From positions 164,256,164-164,320,163 of the forward strand of contig NC_051852.1 of assembly GCF_905115235.1 (NCBI RefSeq): DNA of 64,000 nt. Direction: 5' to 3'. Shown here in pieces: positions 49,196 through 59,500 of this stretch. A program made the position numbers and the translations under genes. This stretch comes from Hermetia illucens (taxonomy: Eukaryota > Arthropoda > Insecta > Diptera > Stratiomyidae). Below the pieces are notes generated by a model. The model did not search any database. It had not been told where the DNA came from and saw only the letters and a list, made by a program, of their open reading frames with translations. Within the stretch, counting starts at the first letter, position 1. The number at the start of each line of letters is the position of its first letter.

Positions 49196-52069
49196 GGTTA
49201 ATACAAATAAACCTTAATCATTGCAGGGTCGCACAAGATTTGCTTGCGCAGAGCACTTACGAATCCGCAATGGAGATTGCTATCATTAGTGAACCGTACA
49301 GAAATCTTGACGGTGCTGTATGGCTCACAGATTCGACTGGTGGAGCGGCGATATGGGCGTGCGGTCGTCAAGCCATACAATATAGCATGGGTCAGGCGGC
49401 TAGCGGCTTTGTGTGGGCAAAAATAAGCGGTATATTCATATATAGCTGTTACGCCCCACCGAGCCTCACACTGCCCGAGTTTGAAGAACTGTTAGACGAT
49501 CTTGTTCACGATGCAAAGGGACGGAGTCCAAAGGTGATAGCCGGTGACTTTAATGCGTGGACTATCGAGTGGGGCAGCAAAGAGACTAACGCAAGGGGGC
49601 GGTGCTTATTAGAAGCATTCGCCCAGTTGGATGTGGTTCTGGCCAACGAAGGCGATATAAACACTTATCGGAAAGGGGGAACTGGGTCAATTGTAGATCT
49701 GACTTTTATCAGCCCTGCGTTAGCGCGTGACATGTCCTGGCAAGTTAGTGAGGACTTCACGTACAGCGACCACCAGGCAATCACCTTTGAACTAAGGATG
49801 GAGCCACAAGGCAGGAGACCCGCACCCCGGAAGCCGAAATCCAGAGGAACACCAGGATGGTCTGCCAAAGCGATGGATGAGCAGACATTCATGGAGGTGT
49901 GGCTAGACTTGCCTAGCAAAGCAGGCACCTCCACGGATAGAGCTCTCCATGTCACACAGAACATCTCTAAAGCATGTGACGCGTCGATGCCTAGGAGATG
50001 TTCATTCCCCACTAGAAGACCCAATTATTGGTGGAATAGTGAACTTGCCAATCTTCGATCGATTTGCCACAGAGCCAGACGAACGGCTCAGAGGGCAATA
50101 GGTAGGATCGATCAGGGGCAAAAGGAGCATGCTTATAGGGAAGCTCGCAAGAACCTCAAGCTCGCCATCCAGCGGAGTAAGATGGAATGTTTTAAGGAGC
50201 TCTGTTCGGAAGCGAACATAAATCCGTGGGGTAGCGCCTATAAAATCGTGACAGGGCGATTCAGAGGCCGATCGTCTCCGCAGATCATGTGCCCTATGCT
50301 CTTGTTGAAAATAATCCAGGGGCTATTTCCCCAGCAGGAGGGGGGTGCTGACACCTTCCAGCGCCCCCTGAATGTGACGCCGATTCCACCAGTCACCAGG
50401 GACGAGCTGCTAGAGATCTGCAGTCGAATAGGCGACAGTAAAGCCCCGGGTCTTGACGGCATACCGAATAAGGCTCTCAAACTTGCCGTCAAAAGTAGAC
50501 CGGATATGTTCGCGGAGCTGTTTGAAACGTGCATGTCGGAGGGTATTTTTCCTGCACCATGGAAGCGGCAGAAGCTGGTACTGTTGCCTAAGGCTGGCAA
50601 ACCTCCAGGTGAACCGTCCTCCTATAGACCCATATGTCTTCTAGACACTATGGGGAAAATGTTGGAGCGGGTCATTTATAATAGATTACTTCCAGTCACC
50701 GAGAGCCAAGGGGGCTTTTCAGATAGGCAGTATGGGTTCCGTAAAGCCAGATCAACCATCGATGCCAACAAAATCGTTGCTGGATTGGCCGAAAATGCAA
50801 TTCACAGAAGGGATTGTACCAGCAAATATTGCGTGGTGGTGACCCTAGATGTGAGGATCCAAAGAGTACGTTGTCTCCGCGGGTGTCCCCCAGGGCTCTG
50901 TACTGGGCCCACTACTGTGGAACATCATGTATAATGATGTGCTCAACCTTCCGGTTCCGGAGGAGGCTACGGCGGTGGGTTACGCCGATGATATAGCACT
51001 GGTTGTGGTCGCAAAGCATCTCGAAGATGCTGAGTTGTACTCAAGCGAAGCAATCAGTGTTATTAAGGCTTGGTTAGAGAGTGCTGGACTGGCACTCGCG
51101 GAGGAAAAGACGGAAACGGTCCTCATCACTAAGCGCCGCAAAAGAAATTACGCCTGCATTAGAATCGGGAATCGTATCATCACTTCCAAGCCGGCCATCA
51201 AATACTTGGGGGTGATGATAGACGGAGGACTTAATTTTAAGCAGCACATAAAGCATACTTGTAAAAGAGCATCCACCACGAGTATGACTCTGGCAAGGAT
51301 GATGCCAAACGTAGTAAACTCGCGGCATACTTGCAGGCTGCTCATAGCCAGGGTGGTGAGCTCTATCATGCTGTATGCAGTCCCAGTTTGGGGAAAAGCA
51401 CTGCAGGTTTTAGGCAATACACATAAACTGAATGCGGTCTACAGAAGAACATCCCTAAGGGTGTGTTCTGCCTTCAGGACCGTCTCAGACGATGCAGCGT
51501 TCGTCATCTCGGGAATGATGCCGATTGACATCCTGGCAACCGAAATGATGAACATTTATAACACCAGGTCCATCTCTCCCTTATCTCAGGTGAAAAAAGC
51601 CGAAAGGGAGAGATCCATAAGCAGGTGGCAACAGCGATGGGACCAGTCAGAAAAGGGTCGTTGGACTTACAGGTTGATCCCTTCCATCGGGGAGTGGCTG
51701 GAGAGAAAGCATGGGGAGATCAATTATAATCTCACCCAGTTTCTCACCGGCCATGGAGGATACCGTCAATACCTGTACAGGTTTAAATTGGACACCTCGC
51801 CTAATTGTCCAAACTGCGGGGTCCCAGAGGACCCGGCGCACGTTTTCTTCCAGTGCCCTAGGTTCGTGGAAGAAAGGAAGAACCTGGAGGAAACTTTAGG
51901 TGAAGTGCTATCACCGGAAAATTTTGTCCGAAGAATGGTAGCCTGTCAGGAAGACTGGGATGCGATCAATTCCATGATCGCTGTAATCCAGGAAAAACTG
52001 CGAAAAACAGAAGAAGTGAGGAAGACGCGGTTACGAACCCCGCGGGTAGACGGAAGGAGATCTAGCTAA
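49192..52069 (+). pseudogene. R1-clade LINE ORF2 (endonuclease-RT) with internal deletion
   Basis: Starts at 49192, overlapping the ORF1 stop as ATGA, which suggests termination-reinitiation. The endonuclease is complete in its visible motifs: IISEPYR, VIAGDFNAW, FTYSDHQ. RT: SSYRPICLLDTMGKMLERVI, then motif A breaks off after VTLDV near 50850 and reading resumes in the other frame at KEYVVSAGVPQGSVLG (motif B), GYADDIALVV (motif C) and a C-terminal Cys-His module. About 50-60 residues with the first catalytic Asp region appear deleted. Confidence 0.85.
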
Positions 52070-52227
52070 AGTAAGCTAATTCCGCCCCGTGATATAGTAC
52101 CTAAAGGTGGTCCCACGGGGTAGGGGGGGAGTCGGGGGTGGTTTTAGTGGGTAAAAATCCCACACTCTGGCGTGCCCAGGCCAGAGTCTTTTGAAGATTT
52201 CCACCTCCTCAAAAAAAAAAAAAAAAA

Positions 52228-52300
52228 GACAGACAGACAGACAGACAGACAGTAAACCGATTTTAATAAGGTTTTGTGTTAACACAAAACGTTAAAAAGA
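52228..52300 (+). repeat. Interspersed repeat ending in (GACA)n, right part with palindrome
   Basis: (GACA)n at 52228-52252, then AGTAAACCGATTTTAATAAG and the perfect 20-bp palindrome GTTTTGTGTTAACACAAAAC at 52271-52290. Continues the repeat broken at 47349. Confidence 0.7.
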
Positions 52301-52304
52301 GAGA

Positions 52305-52365
52305 ACAATTCCTCCATTCTGGATAAGATATGTGGATGATGTCTTTTCCGTAATCAATAGGCAAA
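52305..52365 (+). mobile_element. Penelope-like RT micro-fragment
   Basis: Encodes PPFWIRYVDDVFSVINRQNA, the RYVDDVF catalytic block of Penelope-like RTs. Very short; flanks not recognised. Confidence 0.5.
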
Positions 52366-52539
52366 ACGCCAACCTGCATTTTGGCAAGTCTCTCCTCAGC
52401 AGGAGGAGCAAATCAAGTATTTTGGGGGCACGGAGTGTCATTGCATATTCGTGGAGTAAGGACAAAGTAGTTAACTGGCCCGTGCCCCGTGTAGTTTATG
52501 TATTGGTATGTCGATGATGCCTAGATGGTTTTCTTATGC

Positions 52540-52770
52540 GTGTTTCCCCATCCCATGTGGCAAATCATAAACAGCTGTGCTCTCAGCCATGTGCTCGCAA
52601 CCACGTAACCGCACACCAATGCACCGCAGTACTTACACGGCACTAAAACCAGACTTTATGCCCGCAATTTTTCTCGCGTCTGTACCGAAGACTGTTGATC
52701 GTGCGCAATGCTTTTTTTCCGTCGTACAATCTTTACAATGCGCTCGGGCGAATCTCTTGGGTTTAGTTCT
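52540..52770 (+). repeat. Unidentified repeat, copy 1 (inverted mate at 55370-55625)
   Basis: CATAAACAGCTG, then CAGCCATGTGCTCGCAA, CGCACACCAATGCACCGCA and GCAATTTTTCTCGCG match the reverse strand of 55370-55625 at roughly 70 percent by eye. Translation conserves MCSQ..RTPMH.-TYTAL in both copies. Confidence 0.5.
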
Positions 52771-53058
52771 TACTCTGAACAATATCAAGTGTAAGGACAG
52801 TGGACTATAGAAAGAATTCAATTTTGGTGAGGGTTATTTATTGATACTTTCATAAAACACATTTAAAAGAAATATTTTTCATCGATTCTTTAAACACATC
52901 AATAAATAAATATCGAAATAATTTGGAAGCATTTAAAACAAACTAAATAAATATTTGTAGAACAAAATACTCATAATTTTAATATTAGAAATTTGTCTGT
53001 ATTTGATCAAAATCCTTTCCGCATCTTCCATCTTCTTGGTATCTCATAATTTGATTCC

Positions 53059-53526
53059 TCAAATAAATCCCAAGGAAACATTCATGCACATGCCAAGTGT
53101 TAATATCACAAGTGAAACAATCAAAATTGAAAAACATAAGTAACTAATAAAAATTGGCATTCTGTACAGTTTCGCTGACATGTTGAGAGATGATGCAAAC
53201 ATTAAAGTTGAATCCAGGTCCTCGGATGGTGTATTATGATAAACGAACGGCCTAACTCGAATCTGGTGTCCACTGGCCTGCGTCACCTTACAAGCTCGAG
53301 TCACCGATGCTGCTGCGAAAAATGGTGCAAGACCAAGGATTAGCCACATCATTAAATTCGCGATACTTAAACTGAAAATCTTAACAGGACCTTGAAAATC
53401 GTAATTCCTGAAGAGATAGATTAGTCCAGCGAAAGCATAGCAAAGATTCAAGACGGTGAAGAAGCAAATCGGTGTTGCCACTTTCTGATTCAAATGACTT
53501 AGGAGTTTGCGGAACTCAAGCACTTC
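53059..53526 (-). CDS. Gr-like exon 6 (TM5-TM7, C-terminus)
   Basis: EVLEFRKLLSHLNQKVATPI through NVSLGFI and stop; acceptor TTGCCAG. Confidence 0.85.
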   Translation of the reverse strand, partial: EVLEFRKLLSHLNQKVATPICFFTVLNLCYAFAGLIYLFRNYDFQGPVKIFSLSIANLMMWLILGLAPFFAAASVTRACKVTQASGHQIRVRPFVYHNTPSEDLDSTLMFASSLNMSAKLYRMPIFISYLCFSILIVSLVILTLGMCMNVSLGFI

Positions 53527-56500
53527 CTGGCAAACAAGGGCGAAAGGTCATAGGAGAAATGATTTAACAACAAATACTTACCCTCATCCAATCCAAAGTT
53601 TCGATTGTGTGCTGAATTAATTTGTCTTTTAGATTGTACAGGTGAAGCTTTAGAAGGTAGCATTCAATGCAGTAACTGATTAAAATTATCATTTGGACTA
53701 GGTCGTGAACAAAAATCGTCGAAATCAGCGACACCTAAGGAGAAGGTAGAAAACTTTACAGCATATTCAGTCTTTACATTTACATAGTATAGCCATAAGT
53801 TCTGTCAGTTACACAAATCTTCATTTCTCACGAAGTAATAAACCAAATCAATCGAAAAGTACACCATTAGAAAAGGGAAACATAAAGCTTTCAAACGATA
53901 ACATAAATACTCAAAATGGCCGCCGCTAGCAGCAATACAGGCCCGAAGTCTACGAGACCATGCATCGATCGCTTCACGCACGGTATGAAGCAGCATTTTT
54001 CGAGCTGCACACATAATTCAAGCCTTCAAACTCTCCAAATCGGTGTAAGTTCGATCGCAGGCAGTCTCCTCTTACTTAGCCCAAAAGCTGTAGTCCAGAG
54101 GATTCAAATGTGGGCTGCCTGAGGCCCAGCATATTTTCGATCATTTTGTCGGTTGAATTTTTCTTCGATGGTAAAAATTTGTTTATCAGAAAGTAGAATG
54201 TTGCGATAGTTTTTACCGGAAAATCGTTTCAGAAGAGCAGCACGCCGAGTTCACCGTATTTCCTTCAGTTTTAGCGTTAACATATGGCTAACGCACCGCC
54301 GGTACTCACCGAGGCCGAAATCTTCTCATAAAATACGACTCATACTTCGAATTGAAACGCCCATTTCCGCTGACATTCGTTTCTGCTTGCGGAGAGGATT
54401 GCGACGAATACGCTCACGAACAGCATGCACGACATTCGGGCGACGTACGGAGCGCGGCCACCCCTCCCGCGTCCTGTCAACCACATCAGCTGTTTCGCGG
54501 TATCGAGCTAATGTCGTTCATTTACCGGCAGCTACTATGAATCTTTTTTGACGTATTTCCACATTGGTGCAACGCAATAGTCGTGATTCTTTTTTCGTAG
54601 TTACCGAACTTCATCGTGTTGTCGTTCACGCACTACTGACCTTCGGAACCTGAAAGTCTGACGAAAGTGGAGCATGGTTAGGTACTGTCCATATGCAGTC
54701 TTACCAGTTTCGGTGGTCTAACATTTCTCGTTATACGCATCGACTGACAGAACTTATGGCTATACTATGTAGATAAGTAAAGCCTTCACTAAAACTTACC
54801 TTAACCACTGCTTGCACCGTAGTATTCGGGTTCTCATACCATTGTATGTTCATTTGATTCGATTGGGCGTTACTCAATAAGACCACATAGGCACAAAGGA
54901 ATCCAATCCAAACGGATCCACCTAAAACAAACATCCACAATGCTATGCAAAGTTTCCTCGGTGCATTCGACATGAGGAATACTCGCTCCACCAAATTCTG
55001 CAACTGCTCATTATCTGCCATACGGAAAACCCAGACGGCAGACATGAATCCACATACATGTAATGTAGCCGGAATTATATAGACGAAAAGTAGCTCGCCA
55101 CAATCGTAGGCTTCTTTGTATCCGCTTCGTTCAATGGTTACGGTTTTTTCGATTCCTCTACTGTGATTGAAGCCACGGTCACGTCTAGTAAATTAAGGAA
55201 AATTTGTTGATGACCGAAATTCAAAGACCTAAATATAGTTTAAGCTTTAGATTTAGTGTTGGAAATATGATTGAAAGATAACACGTCCTGAATGCCGGCC
55301 AATTGATAATTGTGAATCAACGCCACCTCACCTCACTACCCGTCGTGCAGAAAGCACGATCCAACTCCTAGCGCATTCTTTGAAATTTAAGGGTGACATA
55401 AAATCATCGCACATTTTTGACCGCGATGGGAGTTGCGCGTCAAAAATTCCTCTTATAAAGGCTGCGGTTAATGCTGTATATGTGATGCAGTGCATCGGTG
55501 TGCGCCCACATGCTTGTGAACACATGGCTGCAAATTGCTGCGAGCAGGTGGCAGCATCTATCATAACAATAGACATTGTTCAGCTGTTTATGGCTTCCCA
55601 AATCCCAGCGGAAACCAAAGGCAGAGCTTCTTTAAAGATCTATTTCGGATAAATGGTAATCGATTTTAATGGAATCACTGAGAGAATAATGCTTGAAAAT
55701 CCCTTATAGAGGGATTGGACCTGGTGGAAATAAACACGCGCAACGTTCTGGGCAATTGATCCATGTTTGCTCTCCTAGGAAGTGACGAGCAAATAAATAG
55801 AGGCATCCAGGATCAATCTTTCGGATGTATCCCTTTCGTGCTGCGATAGGTTAGGGAGACACGTACAAAAAAACCATCTAGGCGACATCAATACACTGAT
55901 ATATTAACTACATGGGTCACGGGCCCTACCCGAAAGGTACACAATGAGATTCCGTGCTCCTTTGCCCCTGGATTTGCTCCTTTTGTATACACTCTTCTTG
56001 AAAGCTACTAAAAAGGATTGTGAGGTCATGGTGAAGCTGGGGAAACCTCGTCCATCTGATTGCGCATTGGCCTCTCCACTACATATCGTTCTAAAAAAAG
56101 GATAGTGAACCGATCGCCTACGAGGATCGCCACACACTTAAACCTAAGAATAATTTATAACTTAGAACTAAACAAACATAACACAAAACAACACAAAATA
56201 GTACGAGAAAATGGCAGTTTTTAGACACCGGTGGATAGGAATGAGCGAGGAAAATTACTGTCCGAGAGGAGAGCCAACTCTGACACGCAGTACCTCTGTG
56301 CGTAACGAGGCATTGCACGTAACAAGATTTTTTATCAGTGGGTTTGGGTGGAACAGCCATTTCTTCAGTCTGACGCGCGACAGTTTGATTCTGTATTTGG
56401 CCATGCATTTCCTGAGTATCGTCCTTTCGAAGCGTTGGAGGGCTTCTGCTACATTAGATGACTAGTAACCCCTAGTATTGGGAAACTATAGGTCAGGATA

Positions 56501-59500
56501 GGAGATTTTTTAAGGCAGCTGAGGCCTTAGAACCATTGGCAATAGCAGATCTGACTGAGGATTAGATTTAAGTTTTTTGTTGACAGACATTTCCAGGTAT
56601 TTAATGTTTGGTTTTGGCTTGAGCGTGTGGTTGGCAATGCGTAAATAGAGGTTTTTACTTTCTGGCCCTGTGCGCCAGTGGCTCTTCCCGCAGGGGTTTT
56701 TGAAGCAAATAACTTCAGACTTAAGGGAATTAACGATGAGGACCCACCGGTTGAAATACGCGATGACCCTATTAGTTAGGAGTTTGAGAGAGACTAGCGA
56801 GGGTCTGAGTCCGCTAGCATATACAATGATATCATCAGCGAAGAGGATCCCTCCTGATGCGGAAGGAGTATTGTCGTTGGGGAAAAGGGCTGCCTGAGTT
56901 GCCGTTGGCGTGGGGGATAAGTTTAAGGGAGATGAAGTCTTCGAGGATTTTGAATAAGGGGAGGAGCAATTGGACTGAATTAGTTTGTAGAGCAAGCCTT
57001 CTTTCCAAACTGAATCATATGCCTTTTCGAGGTCTAAGGCGCAGGCTACGGTCCACTGCATATTTTTCAGGTGATTGAAGATATGGTCTTGCAAATACAG
57101 GAATGCCTGCTCGGTGGATCTCAGGTTTTCGAAGCCGAATTGATTAAGTGAAATGATAGGGGAGTAGTGTCTATTGAGATGACTTAGTAGGATACGTTCG
57201 AAGATTTCTCCAATATTGGAAAGAAGAGAGATAGGCCTCATATCTTTGAGGTCGCCCGAGCGCCCCTTCTTAGGCATAGGTATAAGAAGGGCTGATTTTC
57301 ATCATACCGGCAAGTGTCCGTTGTTCAGGCGAGACTTTCACTTACGGTAGGCACACACTTCCGCAGGACAAACTTAGAGATGCCGTCGGGTTCGAAGATT
57401 TTTTATTGTACGACCGGGTGATTGCAAGTTCGACTTTTTCTAGGGAGGGAAAGAAGGAGGCGAACGGGTCTATTCTGACTATATTAGCCGGGCAGCTGGG
57501 GGAAAAGGGGCAAAGGTAAGACCCTTCCAAGCTCAACCGTTTATCGTTGATAGTAGTGGCGGGCTGGCGATTTGGCTCTGAATAAATGGCTGAAGTAGTC
57601 TACGCAAGCGCATATTTTTTTCTCAGGGGAGTGAAACTGGAGGTTACCTATATATATCGGGTAATGGTTGATGTTAAGAGAATATTTTTTCTTCCAGCCA
57701 ATCGATTAATTATTGAGAAAACAAGATGCATTCCGTTCGGACCGAATAGCTCCATTGATTATGCTGGACAGGTTTTTGATGATCTCGAAGAGAAAACGGT
57801 AGTCAGCGTTACATCTATTCCATAACCGGTGAAATAATCGTTACCTGCGCTGCAGTACTCTGTTTCTATCGCGGACTAAGAGGAGGATTGAGAGGGAAAG
57901 GCACCCGTGTTTGTAGTAATCAGGTTCTTTAACTGGAGTGTGTTTGTCAATTGTAGTTTCGAAGGCAGAGTTGACTTTCCAGATGTATGCATCCAGCTCA
58001 ACATTAGAGTGGTGGTCATCCGAGTTTGTAAGATTGCAGGATATGCTATTATGTGGATGCTGGAGTGACGGGAGTATTTGCTATAGATGCAGAGAGCACT
58101 CCAACGTTAATAATCTCCGCGCTAAGGAATAGGTTTGACTGAAACCAATCCAAAAGCACTTTGCCGTTTTCGTTGTTAACTGAGTCGTCCCAAAATACTT
58201 GCTTCGCGTTGATGTCACCGCCACGGATGAAGGTTTCGAAACTGACCGCGATTTTGATTGTCTAACCATTTGAAGAGGAATTGTAAGTACGCTTTGGGTT
58301 TGCCTTCAGGGGGGAGACGGAGATAGTTGCGGTAGAAGTTAGAGATTATGTTCCACAGAGAGGGGAATGACATATGTAATAGGGACGTGGCTTCCATGAA
58401 GAAGCCCCTGGGAATGGAAGAATGTGGAGGCGATGAAGAGCTAAGGTTTTCGGATCTTGCTCGACCCTTGGCCACTGCGGCGAAAGACAGGGTCAGTGAG
58501 AAACGGGCGGTCCAGTTGGCATTGGGCAGAGGGCTAGGCTGAGAGACACGAACAGACGAGGGTCTGTCAAGGTTGGGGAAGAACGGAGCAGATCCGGAGT
58601 GCGGGATGCTTTTGGCTCTCTGGAGGACGTAGATTCAATGGACGATGACATCTTTCGTCAAACACCTCGACTACGCGGATAACATTTGTTTGCTCTCCCG
58701 CCGGGTCATGAACCTCGGCTAAATGGCTCTGGATTTGGAAAGAGAGGCAAGTAGAGTTGGAGGGAAGATAAACGCTAACGAAACCAAGGTTCTAAGTCTG
58801 ACGGGTCATCACATTCTCCCCATCTGCATCAATGGGCAGAGCATCGAAAACCTCGATCAATTTGTATATCTAGGAAGCGTGGTTTCTGCCAATGGCGGCA
58901 CCAAACTAGATGTCGCTCGACGCATTCGCTGCCTTCACTAAAATCTGGAAATGCAGTCATCTCAACACTAAGGTCAAGTTAAGATTGTTTTGTGCTAATG
59001 TTCTTTCTGCGTTGCTATATGAGATTAGCACATGGAAAGTGAACTCCATTCTTCAGATAGTTGCGAAGACATTCATGCACTTTTTTGTGCTCTGTAAAAA
59101 ATTGGTATAGCATTTGGCGCACTATCCTTTAATGCACGTGATTTTTTTGACTTGTCGACATACATTGGTGGCAGTCGTTTTGTGGTTTCAATTGTTGAAG
59201 CAAGTGATTTGTTAAGCCAGAACGAAACATGCATACCGCAAAGTTTACCGGAAACAGGAGACCTTGCAGGAGTATTGTAGGCATTGTGACAGGTCATAAT
59301 TCACTAGCTGAAAACATATATGTTCAGAATAGAATTTTTTCAAGATGATGCGTGTCCCTTCTGTAATGTGGAAGCGGAATCCACGGGGCATATTCTACGT
59401 GAATGAACTCCTTGAAATGTTCAGCTGCTGCAGGAGAGAGGAGAATTTCCGCACGGAAGACTAATGTTGAACCAGTCATGGGGTGCTGCAGAATACCGCA

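Larger units (their letters stand above)
47350..52227 (+). mobile_element. R1-clade LINE inserted in a (GACA)n microsatellite (Waldo-like), nearly full length
   Basis: 4.9-kb element with a short 5' UTR, ORF1 (from 47535), ORF2 overlapping it by ATGA (49192), a 3' UTR with an 8-bp stem hairpin (ACTCTGGC 52164-52171 / GCCAGAGT 52180-52187) and a poly-A tract (52211-52227). (GACA)n lies on both sides. The zinc knuckles in ORF1, the ORF2 endonuclease-RT order and the C-terminal CPNCGVPEDPAHVFFQC are R1-clade features. R1-clade Waldo elements are known to target ACAY-type microsatellites. One frameshift in ORF1 and one internal deletion in ORF2 make this copy inactive. Confidence 0.85.
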
